Below, in pieces: positions 23,478 to 32,722 of a DNA stretch of 64,000 nucleotides; position 1 is the first letter of the stretch, and every line of letters begins with the position of its first letter. This stretch comes from JAFGDH01 sp964441265 (GTDB taxonomy: Archaea; Aenigmatarchaeota; Aenigmatarchaeia; QMZP01; QMZT01): contig CAYYKJ010000004.1 in assembly GCA_964441265.1 (NCBI GenBank), forward strand, positions 62,001 to 126,000. Reading direction: 5' to 3'. The position numbers and the translations under genes are program-made. Below the pieces are notes generated by a model. It ran no database searches. It was not told the DNA's origin and worked only from the letters and a program-made list of their open reading frames with translations.

Positions 23478-24740
23478 ATGGTCTGGCTCGTGGTCGTACT
23501 TGTGCTCATGATAGCGCTTTCTGCGTTCTTTTCAGGGTCGGAAATAGCGCTCTTCTCGCTCAGCGAGATAAAGGTCAGGAAGATAGCCAGAAGGAAGAGG
23601 AAGAACAAGAGATCGAAATACCTGGTCATGATAAAATCCGACCCCCACAAGCTGCTGGTCACCATACTGATAGGGAACAATCTGGTGAACATACTGGCAG
23701 CCTCGGTAGCTACCGTGCTCTTCACGGGCCTGTTCGGCTCGACCGGCATAGGCATAGCCACGGGTGTGCTGACATTCATGATACTGGTCTTCGGGGAGAT
23801 CACGCCCAAAACGTATTTCCACCACAACGCGGAAAGGATGTCCCTCCGGGTGGCAATACCGATATATTACCTTAGCGTTGTGCTCTATCCCGTCATAGTC
23901 ATAGTGGAGGCACTCAGCAATGCCCTTCTCCGCCTCACCGGGACGAGGAAGAAGAGGACCGCGATCACCGAGGAGGAGCTCAGGGCGGCCCTCTCCCTGG
24001 GCGCCCAGGCGGGGGTGATCCAGAGGGACGAAGAGAAGATGGTCAGGAACATATTCGATTTCGGGGACACCACTGCGGGGGAGGTGATGACTCCCAGGAA
24101 GAGGATGGTGGCTCTCCCTTCGAGCATGACTCTGGGAGACGCTCTCACCAGGATGCTAGAAGTGAAGTATTCAAGGATACCCGTCTACAGGAAGAAGGTG
24201 GACAACGTCATAGGGATGATAAACATACGGGACATACTCGGCCACATAAGGAAAAAGAACTTCGACCTGAGGATAAGGGACATGGTGTCCCCGGTGAAGT
24301 TCACCGGTAAAAACAAGAACATAGACATGCTCATGGACGAGTTCAGGGAATCCGGTAATCACATGGCAATAGTGCTGGGAAAGAACAGGAAGGTGAAGGG
24401 TCTGGTCACCCTGGAAGATCTCCTGGAGGAGATAGTGGGAGAGATATACGACGAGCCGGACGTGAGGAGGCACAGGATGAGGTTCATCGACAAGAAGACC
24501 GCCATGGTGAACGGGGACGTCCTGGTGGAAGAACTGAAGGGCAACATGGGTGTACCCCTGCGATCCAGGGGCCTCACTCTCTCCCAGATGGTCTCCGCCA
24601 GGTTCGACGGGAGGCCAAAGAAAGGGGACACGATAAAGATGAAGAATTTTATCCTCACTGTCAGCGAGGTCGACAGGGAGGATCCCTCGAAGGTCAGGAG
24701 GATCAAGGTCTTCAAGCGGAGGGGGAAGATCAGGAAATAA
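23478..24740 (+). CDS. CNNM/CorC-family membrane protein (DUF21 + CBS pair + CorC/HlyC domain)
   Basis: This 420-residue protein has a DUF21 transmembrane domain (~1-180, four hydrophobic helices, with SAFFSGSEIALFSLSE at the start), a CBS pair (~200-320; GEVMTPRKRMVAL and VIGMINIRDIL) and a C-terminal CorC/HlyC domain. Relatives are implicated in Mg2+/Co2+ transport or its regulation. ATG 23478 is chosen because AAGGTGAT, a close match to the 16S-complementary sequence, lies 4-5 nt upstream; an earlier GTG at 23406 would add 24 unconserved residues. Ion specificity is unproven. Confidence 0.9.
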   Translation: MVWLVVVLVLMIALSAFFSGSEIALFSLSEIKVRKIARRKRKNKRSKYLVMIKSDPHKLLVTILIGNNLVNILAASVATVLFTGLFGSTGIGIATGVLTFMILVFGEITPKTYFHHNAERMSLRVAIPIYYLSVVLYPVIVIVEALSNALLRLTGTRKKRTAITEEELRAALSLGAQAGVIQRDEEKMVRNIFDFGDTTAGEVMTPRKRMVALPSSMTLGDALTRMLEVKYSRIPVYRKKVDNVIGMINIRDILGHIRKKNFDLRIRDMVSPVKFTGKNKNIDMLMDEFRESGNHMAIVLGKNRKVKGLVTLEDLLEEIVGEIYDEPDVRRHRMRFIDKKTAMVNGDVLVEELKGNMGVPLRSRGLTLSQMVSARFDGRPKKGDTIKMKNFILTVSEVDREDPSKVRRIKVFKRRGKIRK

Positions 24741-24751
24741 TCCCTCCGGAA

Positions 24752-25177
24752 TCAGTCCTCCAGATAACTGAAAATGTCATTGAACCCACCGACTCCGGTC
24801 TCGACACAGAAATTGCCGTTGTCCCCTGAAACATAAACTGCCTCCGCATACTTTTCCTTTGTTCCGTCACCTCCGGAATCGGGGTAATGAATGGAAAACC
24901 CGTCTCCGGCGCGGGGTATGATCTTGGGTGTTTTTATTTTCATCCCGCCGCCGGTCCCTGCGATGTGTTTCCATTTCTTTATTATGCCATGAATTCCGAA
25001 ACAAACGGCCCTTGTGCTCAGCTGTTCCTTTTTGGGAAGAAACCCGTCTTGGAACACCTTTATGCGGGTTTTATCGTCATCTCCGTTCCCGATGACCTTG
25101 AATCCGTAGTTCTCTATCAGTTTCTTCCTGAAATACAAAGAAGTAAAATGCTTAAGCAATCCTTTGATGTATCCCAT
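24752..25177 (-). CDS. Hypothetical protein (141 aa)
   Basis: A basic helical start (MGYIKGLLKHFTSLYFRKKLIENYGF) leads into a beta-rich, glycine-rich remainder (GDGFSIHYPDSGGDGTKEKYAEAVYVSGDNGNF). It converges on the CNNM gene with an 11-bp gap. No family recognised; one of several short orphan genes here. Confidence 0.5.
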   Translation of the reverse strand: MGYIKGLLKHFTSLYFRKKLIENYGFKVIGNGDDDKTRIKVFQDGFLPKKEQLSTRAVCFGIHGIIKKWKHIAGTGGGMKIKTPKIIPRAGDGFSIHYPDSGGDGTKEKYAEAVYVSGDNGNFCVETGVGGFNDIFSYLED

Positions 25178-25318
25178 GGCCCGCTCACCGTTATCTTGAC
25201 TTTAAGGGGCAAAGTTTTTTAACCGGAAAGCTTCCCAGGAAAGACAAATAAAAGATTTCTGGTCAATTATACAACATAGACCCGACAGGGAGACCGTGGG
25301 AAAAGTGAGGAAATCAGG

Positions 25319-25597
25319 ATGACAGAAAAGATGACTTTTTACCTGAAGAGGGGCAAAGACGGGGGTGTTGAATTCAACGGACAGGAATACGAAGGCACTT
25401 CTCTGACGCCATATTGCATGCTTCTGATGGGCTACTGCATAGACTCCGCCATGACATACGGGTATCCCCCCTCATGGTCCACGAAGAAATGCCGGACTCC
25501 GGGTGAGGCGGAAGAGAGGATCACTGACTATCTGAAGAGCTGGGATTTCCTCTCCGGTATGGACATCGAGTTCCGTTTCCCGGAAAATGAATCTTAA
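25319..25597 (+). CDS. Hypothetical protein (92 aa)
   Basis: This is a compact alpha/beta-looking small protein (MTFYLKRGKDGGVEF, LLMGYCIDSAMTYGYPP, EERITDYLKSWDFL). GGAAATCAGG precedes the ATG as a weak ribosome-binding site. It ends 36 bp before scpA on the same strand. No family recognised. Confidence 0.5.
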   Translation: MTEKMTFYLKRGKDGGVEFNGQEYEGTSLTPYCMLLMGYCIDSAMTYGYPPSWSTKKCRTPGEAEERITDYLKSWDFLSGMDIEFRFPENES

Positions 25598-25633
25598 TAA
25601 GATTGTTGCGACAATAATAATAAACAGAGTCAC

Positions 25634-26326
25634 ATGGACGAAAAAAAGATAATGGGTTTCTTGACCTCCGAATACAGCTGGGAGCAGATAATATACGAGA
25701 TAGTCGCCTGGGGCGGGATGAACCCCTGGGACCTGGACATATCCAAGCTTTCCGCTTATTTTCTGGAATACCTCCAGAAGATGAAGGAGATGGACTTCCG
25801 GGTCCCCGCCAAATACATAATAGTGGCGGCGGTGCTCCTGAAGATGAAGTCGGACTACCTCCGGTCCTTCAAGGAGCAGATAACCGGGCAGGAGGAAGAG
25901 CAGCTGCAGGAAGAGCTCATGGAGGCGGAGGACGATGACGAGGGTTTCCGGATAGACCCCATGGACATCCCTCCCAGGAGGCAGCCCGTGAGAAAGGTCG
26001 TCGTCACCGAGCTGGTCAGCGCCCTCAAGAAGGTCCTCAAAGCAGAGGACAGGAAGATAAAGAGATACAGGAAAAGGAGGGACAAGGTAAAGATATCCGG
26101 GGACGACATAAACAGGAAGATAAAGGAACTCCACCACAAGATAAACGGCATACTCGGAAGAATAAGAAGGAAGGAGCTGGAATTCAGCAAGCTGGTGGGG
26201 AACTGGGAGAGGGAGGACATAATCGGGAACTTCGTGCCTCTCGTCCACCTGGAAAACCAGGGAAAGGTGAACACCCGCCAGGAAAAAATATTCGAGGAGA
26301 TATGGATACGCAGAGGTAAAAAATGA
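25634..26326 (+). CDS. scpA: ScpA-type kleisin (segregation and condensation protein A)
   Basis: This 230-residue kleisin has the N-terminal helical part with NPWDLDISKLSAYFLEYLQKM and the conserved AAVLLKMKSDYL, a charged linker (~75-150), and a C-terminal winged helix ending VPLVHLENQGKVNTRQEKIFEEIWI. Kleisins bridge the heads of SMC dimers in condensin-like complexes that compact and segregate chromosomes. No smc or scpB gene is adjacent. Its stop overlaps the next gene start by 4 bp (ATGA), coupling it to a secreted protein, which is an odd pairing. Confidence 0.85.
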   Translation: MDEKKIMGFLTSEYSWEQIIYEIVAWGGMNPWDLDISKLSAYFLEYLQKMKEMDFRVPAKYIIVAAVLLKMKSDYLRSFKEQITGQEEEQLQEELMEAEDDDEGFRIDPMDIPPRRQPVRKVVVTELVSALKKVLKAEDRKIKRYRKRRDKVKISGDDINRKIKELHHKINGILGRIRRKELEFSKLVGNWEREDIIGNFVPLVHLENQGKVNTRQEKIFEEIWIRRGKK

Positions 26327-28407
26327 GACTGCCCCTGTTGATTCTGATAGCGGTTCTTGTTCTGGTGCCGAACGTCCAGGCGGTCACCGTCGCCGAACAG
26401 AAGGTTCTGGAAGATCCCGCCAGCGTCAGGGAACTCACCGTGGACATCGAGATATACGGAACCGTGGAGGTGAGCGGGAGCCCCACCTGGGTGGGAATCA
26501 ACCTCACCATACCCCAGGACGGTCCCTACCAGGACGTCTCCCTGGACATCGGGAAGGTGGAGGGGGAGCACGGGACCGAGTTCGGTCTTATGGAAGGGGA
26601 GAATCCCGGAAACTCATTCTCCTACCGCGTGGAGGGCACGGTCAACTCCAGGGCCGCTTATACGACCTCCCTTCCGGGAACGTATTCCATACCCGATGAG
26701 GTGGAAAAATACCTCCTTCCCACCGAGAACATACAGAGCGACGACCCCAAGATAAGGGAGACGGCCGAATTCATAGTGAGAAATGCCCAGGACGACTTCG
26801 AGAAGATAGCGAAGCTCGCCATATGGATCAACGAGAACATGGAATACGACCTGAGCCTCTCGGACAGCAATTACGACGCGCTCACCGTTTACGAGCAGAG
26901 GAGGGGGGTATGCGCGGAATACACCACGCTCTTCATCGCCTTCGCCAGGTCCCTCGGATATCCCACCAGGTTCGTTTCCGCCTGGGCATACGGGAAATAC
27001 GGCTGGGAGAGGCATGCATACGCCGAGGTCTATCTGGGGAAATGGGTTCCCGTGGACGTTCTCTGGATGGAGATAGGATACCTAGACGCCACACACATCA
27101 GTTTTGGCCATTATCAGGACAACAAGGTCAAGAACTCGGTGAATTACAGGGGATACGACATAAAGAACATAAGATGGACCGAGGACGAGACATCCCTGGC
27201 GATAAAGGATTACACCAGCCGGGACAAGACAGAGGACTACTGGCTTGTCAGGAGCTCCGACAAGCTGCGGGCGGGGGACGAGGGCATCGTGCTCCTCAAA
27301 TTCACTCCGGACGATTACAGGGTGGCCACGGTTGACCTGGAGCCCTGCACCGGGGAGTTCGTGATAGCCAGGGTGGAAGACAAGGACAAGGACGTGATAC
27401 TCAGGCCGGGGGAGGAGAAGATAGTTCACTGGGATTTCACCATAAGCGATAACCTTCCCGAAAACTACAGGCTCACCTGCCCGCTGACGCTGAACTCCAA
27501 GTCGTTCGCCCTGAGGACAGTTGATCTGGAGGTGGACACCACAAGGGACCGGAGGATGGGGGACAGGTTCAGCGCGAATCTGAGATCCAGCGTCATAGAG
27601 TTCGGCCAGGACCAGGCCGTGTACGTTTATCCCGGTGAATTCAGGGGAACAATAGGGGTGATAACTCCCGAGGGATACGAAACCTGGGATTCTCACGGAC
27701 CGGAGATCAGGCATCTCTTCAGGCCCCGGTCCATGGGAGACCAGGAGGTGATCGTGTTCTCTTCGGGAGGGCAGGTAGAGAAACTCGGGTACGAGGTCAA
27801 GTCCGAGGTCAACATCTATATAGACGGCCTTTCCGCTCCGTCCCACCTGAAAGCGGGGGAGACCGGAAAACTCAGGGGATACGTCGTGAACACCGGCCCC
27901 ATGGCCAAGAGCATGAAGCTGACCGTGCACATCGATGGGGATGAATCCACCAGTAACATACTGGTTGAAGACAGGCAAGAAATATCCGAGGACCTGATCT
28001 TCGGCTCACAGGGCCCCAAGGAGATATCTGTCAGCCTCAGATCGAGCGATGTGGACCTCACCGAGAGCCTGCTGGTGAATGTTTTCGAAGAGCCGGAGAT
28101 ATCTTACGACATTTTCTACACGGGCGGGACGGGAAAGATCACCCTGGACGTGAAGAATTCCGCGGCCAAGAACGTCTCGGTCAGGATCGGCAGCACGGAA
28201 AGGGAATTCCCCAGCATATACGGGGAGAAGGAGATAGAGATCCCGGTTCAAAAGGGCGAATACGTGCTGGAAATCAGCTTCAGGGACCTGGCCGGGAACC
28301 CCTACGATGCCAGTGAGAAGATAGAGTTCAGGGAAGAGGACTTCTTCTCGATGGTGAACAGGATCATAAATAACATCATAGAGAGCATAACTGGCCTTTT
28401 CGGGTGA
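26323..28407 (+). CDS. Secreted transglutaminase-like protein
   Basis: This 694-residue protein has a signal peptide at 1-20 (MRLPLLILIAVLVLVPNVQA). A transglutaminase-like core (~145-260) carries the triad C197 (RRGVCAEYT), H231 (ERHAYAEVY) and D245 (WVPVDVLW). Several Ig-like beta domains follow. The C-terminus is an amphipathic helix (SMVNRIINNIIESITGLFG) rather than a clear TM anchor, so the protein may be released or loosely membrane-bound. Archaeal members are mostly uncharacterised; peptide-bond or isopeptide chemistry on the cell surface is plausible. It is translationally coupled to scpA. Confidence 0.8.
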   Translation: MRLPLLILIAVLVLVPNVQAVTVAEQKVLEDPASVRELTVDIEIYGTVEVSGSPTWVGINLTIPQDGPYQDVSLDIGKVEGEHGTEFGLMEGENPGNSFSYRVEGTVNSRAAYTTSLPGTYSIPDEVEKYLLPTENIQSDDPKIRETAEFIVRNAQDDFEKIAKLAIWINENMEYDLSLSDSNYDALTVYEQRRGVCAEYTTLFIAFARSLGYPTRFVSAWAYGKYGWERHAYAEVYLGKWVPVDVLWMEIGYLDATHISFGHYQDNKVKNSVNYRGYDIKNIRWTEDETSLAIKDYTSRDKTEDYWLVRSSDKLRAGDEGIVLLKFTPDDYRVATVDLEPCTGEFVIARVEDKDKDVILRPGEEKIVHWDFTISDNLPENYRLTCPLTLNSKSFALRTVDLEVDTTRDRRMGDRFSANLRSSVIEFGQDQAVYVYPGEFRGTIGVITPEGYETWDSHGPEIRHLFRPRSMGDQEVIVFSSGGQVEKLGYEVKSEVNIYIDGLSAPSHLKAGETGKLRGYVVNTGPMAKSMKLTVHIDGDESTSNILVEDRQEISEDLIFGSQGPKEISVSLRSSDVDLTESLLVNVFEEPEISYDIFYTGGTGKITLDVKNSAAKNVSVRIGSTEREFPSIYGEKEIEIPVQKGEYVLEISFRDLAGNPYDASEKIEFREEDFFSMVNRIINNIIESITGLFG

Positions 28408-28426
28408 GGACTCAGACCATGGGAAA

Positions 28427-29002
28427 TTATTCTCCGAAGGGACCGAACATCGAATCCCCCTCGTTCAGGTAAAGGCCGTCCCCGTCGATCAGTTTTTGGA
28501 TTTCTATCGAAAGGTCGACATTGGGGTTTTCCAAGTAAAAGGTGCTCCCGTCAGCGGACAAAAAAATTATTCCCGGAGGCTTTCCCGCAACGAACTCCGC
28601 GCCCCCTTCCATGGTTTCCAGCATGTACCTGATGTCCTGTTTCTCCTCTTTCCACAGCCACGGATAATCCCCCGGAGAGGGGTCCGAGGCGTAGAGCATG
28701 GTATCCCCGAAATAAAGGCAAAGCATCGAACTGCGGTTTTTAGGGGTGCCTGAAACGCCCCTGCACAAATACAATGGCCTGTCTTCGGGTCCGCTCTCCA
28801 TTCTGATCATTGGAGCGAAAAAATAAAAAGAGATGGACCGGTCGGGAATTTCAAGACCCACCGGAAGCGTGAGCTCCTGGTTTTCCTTCGACGCTTTTGA
28901 GTAAAAGGGTCGTTTGAACCCGAGGCCTCCACCATTCTGGAAACCGAAAGCGTCAGCTTCTGGTTTTTGTTCGGCCTTTTTGAGTAAAAAGGTCGTTGCC
29001 AA
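28427..29002 (-). CDS. Hypothetical protein with repeat-containing N-terminal coding region
   Basis: This up to 191-residue protein has a beta-rich C-terminal part (LYLCRGVSGTP, MLCLYFGDTMLYASDP, AGKPPGIIFLSADGSTFYLEN). The only standard start is TTG 29002; the frame stays open to ~29088 without an ATG. The 5' part is built from ~80-bp DNA repeats (28861-29040) read in different frames, so the N-terminal ~55 residues are probably a recent expansion. Function unknown. Confidence 0.45.
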   Translation of the reverse strand: MATTFLLKKAEQKPEADAFGFQNGGGLGFKRPFYSKASKENQELTLPVGLEIPDRSISFYFFAPMIRMESGPEDRPLYLCRGVSGTPKNRSSMLCLYFGDTMLYASDPSPGDYPWLWKEEKQDIRYMLETMEGGAEFVAGKPPGIIFLSADGSTFYLENPNVDLSIEIQKLIDGDGLYLNEGDSMFGPFGE

Positions 29003-29040
29003 GGTGGCGATCTTTAGCGCATCGGAAGCGTCAGCTCCCT
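28861..29040. repeat. Imperfect tandem repeat, period ~78-83 bp, about 2.3 copies
   Basis: Copies begin at 28861 (CCGGAAGCGTGAGCTCCTGG), 28944 (CCGAAAGCGTCAGCTTCTGG) and 29022 (TCGGAAGCGTCAGCTCCCTC). The first two share a further ~35 bp including TTTTGAGTAAAA and GGTCGTT. The copies fall in different reading phases of the overlapping gene, so this is duplication at DNA level rather than a selected protein repeat. Confidence 0.7.
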
Positions 29041-29236
29041 CTTGCTCCTCCGCTTCTGCCGGGATAAGGAGAAGCGGTGCACCACTGATCTACCGGCCCG
29101 TTGTTTCGGAAGACTGCTTTATTCGATTTGTTCAAGCAGTCATGAGATATACTATCTTTATTCGATTTAATCTATTTAAAAATATTTAACGCATCAAAAC
29201 CATTTCTAAACAATCATTAGTTTGGGGTGATCATAT

Positions 29237-30721
29237 ATGGTTAAGAGTTATTTGAATTATACAGGCGGAAAGTGGGTCAGATCAGAATCAGGAAAGACCT
29301 TCAAAAACATGAATCCCGCGACGGGGAAAGTCCTGTGCAAGTTCCAGGCGGGGAACCAGAAGGACGTATTCAGGGCGGTCGCTTCGGCGAGGAAGGCGTT
29401 TCCCAAGTGGAAGAATGTCCCTGCTCCGGAGAGGGGGGAGATACTTTACAAGGCGGCCAGGATGATGGAGCGTCAGAAGGAGGACCTGGCCAGGATGCTC
29501 ACCCGGGAGAACGGCAAGAACATGGACGAGTCCAGGGGAGAGATACAGGAAGGCATAGACATAACCAAATACGTCGCCGGGGAAGGGAGGAGGATGTTCG
29601 GCGAAACCGTGCCCTCCGAACTGAGGAACAAGTTCTGCATGACTGTCAGGGAGCCGGTCGGAGTGGTGGGGATGATCACCCCTTGGAACTTCCCCTTCGC
29701 CATACCCGCATGGAAGATACCTCCCGCTCTCGTCGCCGGCAACACCATGGTTTTCAAGCCGTCCTCGGACGCCCCCCTGCTGGGGGTCAAGCTCGTGGAG
29801 ATATTCGGGAAGGCCGGCCTCCCCCCGGGGGTTTTGAACATGGTCACCGGGTCGGGAGGAGTGGTCGGGAAGGAAATAGCGGAGAACCCCAAGGTAGATG
29901 CCCTCTCTTTCACCGGATCGACTTCGGCCGGGAGGAAGATCTACAGGGCGGGCGCGGAGAGGCTGATCGGTGTCGGTCTGGAGATGGGAGGCAAGAACCC
30001 GCAGATAGTTCTGAAGGACGCAGACATCGACCTGGCGGTGGACGGAGCCATATGGGGAGGATTCGGCACGGCCGGACAGAGATGCACCGCCACTTCAAGG
30101 ATAATCGTGGAGAAACCAGTACTCAAGAAATTCACCGACAGGTTCCTGAAGCGTGTAAGAAAGATAAAGGTGGGCAACGGCCTGGAGAAGGGGGTATTGA
30201 CCGGGCCCATAATAAACGAGAAACAGACGGACAAGATACTTTCTTACATCAAGATCGGGAAGGACGAGGGGGCGAAGCTCCTGACGGGGGGAAAGCGCCT
30301 GGACAGGGGGAAATACGGAAGGGGATTCTTCATCGCACCCACTGTCTTCACCGAGGTCAAGAAGAACATGACCATCGCAAGGGAGGAGATATTCGGTCCG
30401 GTGGTCTCGATCATGCCGGTGAAGGACTTCGGGGAGGCGGTCGATGTTGCCAATTCCACTGAATACGGGCTTTCCGCCGCGGTCTATACAAACGACGTGA
30501 ACAATGCCTTCAGGGCGATCAGGTCCCTGGAATCCGGCATAGTTTACATAAACGCCCCCACCATAGGGGCGGAGGCCCACATGCCCTTCGGGGGAGTGAA
30601 GAACACCGGGAACGGCAAGAGGGAGGCCGGGACCGAAGCCATCAAGGAGTTCACCGAGATCAAGTCGGTCTTCGTGGACTATTCCGGCGGCCTCCAGAGG
30701 GCGCAGATAGACACAGAATAA
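29237..30721 (+). CDS. NAD(P)-dependent aldehyde dehydrogenase
   Basis: This 494-residue ALDH-superfamily enzyme has catalytic C283 in GTAGQRCTATSR, general base E249 in GLEMGGKNPQ, cofactor loop FTGSTSAGR and the PWNFPFAIP motif. It oxidises an aldehyde to the acid; overall wording resembles the semialdehyde/non-phosphorylating GAPDH groups but the substrate cannot be fixed. GGGGTGATC lies just before the ATG, and TATTTAAAAATATTTAA at ~29173-29189 supplies the promoter, leaving a leader of ~35 nt. It is monocistronic by spacing. Confidence 0.93.
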   Translation: MVKSYLNYTGGKWVRSESGKTFKNMNPATGKVLCKFQAGNQKDVFRAVASARKAFPKWKNVPAPERGEILYKAARMMERQKEDLARMLTRENGKNMDESRGEIQEGIDITKYVAGEGRRMFGETVPSELRNKFCMTVREPVGVVGMITPWNFPFAIPAWKIPPALVAGNTMVFKPSSDAPLLGVKLVEIFGKAGLPPGVLNMVTGSGGVVGKEIAENPKVDALSFTGSTSAGRKIYRAGAERLIGVGLEMGGKNPQIVLKDADIDLAVDGAIWGGFGTAGQRCTATSRIIVEKPVLKKFTDRFLKRVRKIKVGNGLEKGVLTGPIINEKQTDKILSYIKIGKDEGAKLLTGGKRLDRGKYGRGFFIAPTVFTEVKKNMTIAREEIFGPVVSIMPVKDFGEAVDVANSTEYGLSAAVYTNDVNNAFRAIRSLESGIVYINAPTIGAEAHMPFGGVKNTGNGKREAGTEAIKEFTEIKSVFVDYSGGLQRAQIDTE

Positions 30722-30924
30722 CAGTAAATCACAGCATATTTTCATATCTGTCCCATAGTTCATATCCACCCCGTATCCTGTGTTTATCCAAACCGGGAAT
30801 ATCATCAATCCATCTTTCTGATTTTATCATTTTCTCTTTTATTCCGATTCCAGCATCCAATAGCCGACTGTCCTCAGATCCATAACCATATCAATATAAA
30901 AGTTTGAACTGCCTTATTATTCCG

Positions 30925-31236
30925 ATGAAAGAAAACAGGGGGAACGGCAAAGGTAGATGTAACCAATATCGTGGATCCGTTTCAGTGAAATCCGGATACA
31001 ATGACCTGGTTCTGACCATATTCTACAAAAGCGAAGAATTGGAAAATTTCAATGAACATGTCGAAAGGGGGGAATACTCCACGGGACTCAAGATAATCGA
31101 TTCCGCGTGGTCCAAGGTGCCGGTAAAATTAAGCCACGACATAAAAGCGAACAAAGTGAAAAGTGAAGTGCAAAAAAGTATAAAAAAATATCAGACTGAG
31201 AATGTAACGGATGAAGTCCTAGCCCCATCTCTCTGA
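30925..31236 (+). CDS. Hypothetical protein (103 aa)
   Basis: ATG 30925 follows AATATAAA (30893-30900) by ~28 nt, a leaderless arrangement. The product is small, charged and possibly alpha/beta (DLVLTIFYKSEELENFNEHV, LKIIDSAWSKVPVKL), with a basic helix at the end. It overlaps the convergent reductase by 18 bp. The ~200 bp before it (30722-30924) hold only this promoter. Confidence 0.5.
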   Translation: MKENRGNGKGRCNQYRGSVSVKSGYNDLVLTIFYKSEELENFNEHVERGEYSTGLKIIDSAWSKVPVKLSHDIKANKVKSEVQKSIKKYQTENVTDEVLAPSL

Positions 31237-31941
31237 TTTTATCCTTTCCTCTTTGACCCCGATCTTCTCCAGCATGCCATGGACCGACTCCACCATCTTC
31301 GGCGGGCCGCACAGGTAGAACATACTGTCCCTGTTCATGTCACCCTTTATCGTCTCTTCCAGAAATTCGGCGTCCATTCTTCCGGTCCTCCCGTCCCATT
31401 TCTCTTCTGACGTCCAGGGGCGGGTGATGGTGACCACGAACCTGAATTTATCAGACTTCTCGGCCAGGGAAAAGAATTCATCCCTGAATATTATGCAACC
31501 TGGATTCCTGGCGGAGTATATGAGCGTGATGTTGTAGTCAAGACCATCCTCGACGGTGTGCCTCACCATGCCGGAGAAGGCGGCGATCCCGGTGCCCCCG
31601 GCGATGAAGACCAGGTTCTTGCACCTGCACTCGTCGAAGCAGAACATGCCCATGGGACCGCTCGCCTTGATGGTGTCCCCCTTCCCCATCTTCCAGAGGA
31701 CCGGGCTGAATTTCCCCTCCGGGTATACCTTGAAGGTTATTTCGAAGTATTCCCTGCGGGAGGGGGAGGAAGATACGGAATAGGACCTGGTAACCTTCTC
31801 GCCGTCTATCTCCCTGGTCAGCTGCACGAACTGGCCGGGGTTGAAATCCATGGGCTTATCTGGCCTGAAGCGGAAGGTCTTGACGCTCTCGGTCTCCTTC
31901 CGGACGTCCACGATTTCGAGAAGCATGTCTTTGACTGGCAT
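31219..31941 (-). CDS. Ferredoxin-NADP reductase-family flavoprotein
   Basis: This 240-residue FNR-type oxidoreductase has flavin-binding RSYSVSSSP (~52-60), nucleotide-binding GGTGIAAFSGM and the C-terminal CGPPKMVESV. It has no fused 2Fe-2S domain. Members pass electrons between NAD(P)H and a ferredoxin or similar carrier; the partner is not encoded nearby. Length and motif spacing are typical for the compact single-module enzymes. Confidence 0.9.
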   Translation of the reverse strand: MPVKDMLLEIVDVRKETESVKTFRFRPDKPMDFNPGQFVQLTREIDGEKVTRSYSVSSSPSRREYFEITFKVYPEGKFSPVLWKMGKGDTIKASGPMGMFCFDECRCKNLVFIAGGTGIAAFSGMVRHTVEDGLDYNITLIYSARNPGCIIFRDEFFSLAEKSDKFRFVVTITRPWTSEEKWDGRTGRMDAEFLEETIKGDMNRDSMFYLCGPPKMVESVHGMLEKIGVKEERIKSERWG

Positions 31942-31962
31942 AATAATTATTTTGCGCTCATA

Positions 31963-32685
31963 CTATTTTAATTTGTCATCCGGCTCAGAATCAGCATGAT
32001 TTTTCCTATCCCCCAGAGGGTTAAAATACTTATCGAGATAAAAATCTGAAATTTTTCCAATCGCATAAGCGCTTGAACCCGGATCCATACGGTCACGCAA
32101 GAACAAATCCGTCCAGTTCTTGGAGTATCTTGCAAGTTCACCGATCTTAAGCAGCCTCTGGGAATCATTGGGCTTAAGCAGCTTGAACAGTCCCCTGTTT
32201 TCGTAGACCAAGTTGACCTTATTTTCGAATATCATCAGTCTTTCACGCGCAGCATTGAAAAATTCTTCGACATTATTCCCCAGCTCTTCCGTCCTTGATT
32301 CCAACCTCCTTTTTTTCATGTCCCGGAAGAATACAAATTTATCTCCGTATAAACGCTTTTCTTCAGCCGACGCATCCTCAAGAAAAGAAACATAATCCTC
32401 AAAGAGCCCCGCATAATCACTCTTCAGTCTTTCAGCCAAAAGGTGCCCGGAATCCATTATGTTTGTGTGAGAAGGCGATGAAAAGAATTTGTCCCTGATT
32501 TTTCTGAAAAATCCTGGAACCGGTCCTGTTTTTTCTCCGATGGTATGTTCTCCTTTTTCGTCTTTGCGCTTCTGGGAAAATATGCTCGTGGAGATGTATC
32601 CGCTCGCCCTGTCGATCGAACGGAAAAAATTATCACTGCGATAATCGATCGATCCTGCGTAATCATTGAAATGCCTTTTCTTCAT
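31963..32685 (-). CDS. Hypothetical helical protein (240 aa)
   Basis: ATG 32685 (MKKRHFNDYAGSIDY) is preferred over the TTG at 32703. The protein is highly charged and mostly helical (for example RRLESRTEELGNNVEEFF, RLLKIGELARYSKNWTDLF) with no membrane segment. No family recognised. It follows the twin propeller genes on the same strand with a 37-bp gap and could belong to their transcript. Confidence 0.55.
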   Translation of the reverse strand: MKKRHFNDYAGSIDYRSDNFFRSIDRASGYISTSIFSQKRKDEKGEHTIGEKTGPVPGFFRKIRDKFFSSPSHTNIMDSGHLLAERLKSDYAGLFEDYVSFLEDASAEEKRLYGDKFVFFRDMKKRRLESRTEELGNNVEEFFNAARERLMIFENKVNLVYENRGLFKLLKPNDSQRLLKIGELARYSKNWTDLFLRDRMDPGSSAYAIGKISDFYLDKYFNPLGDRKNHADSEPDDKLK

Positions 32686-32722
32686 CTGAAATAAGAGCGC
32701 CAAAAGGTTAAATATGCTTCGG

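Noticed and set aside
28914..29189. 91-codon plus-strand frame opposite the repeat region
   Set aside because: It arises from the ~80-bp tandem repeat and the AT-rich upstream region of the aldehyde dehydrogenase gene; no protein-like features.
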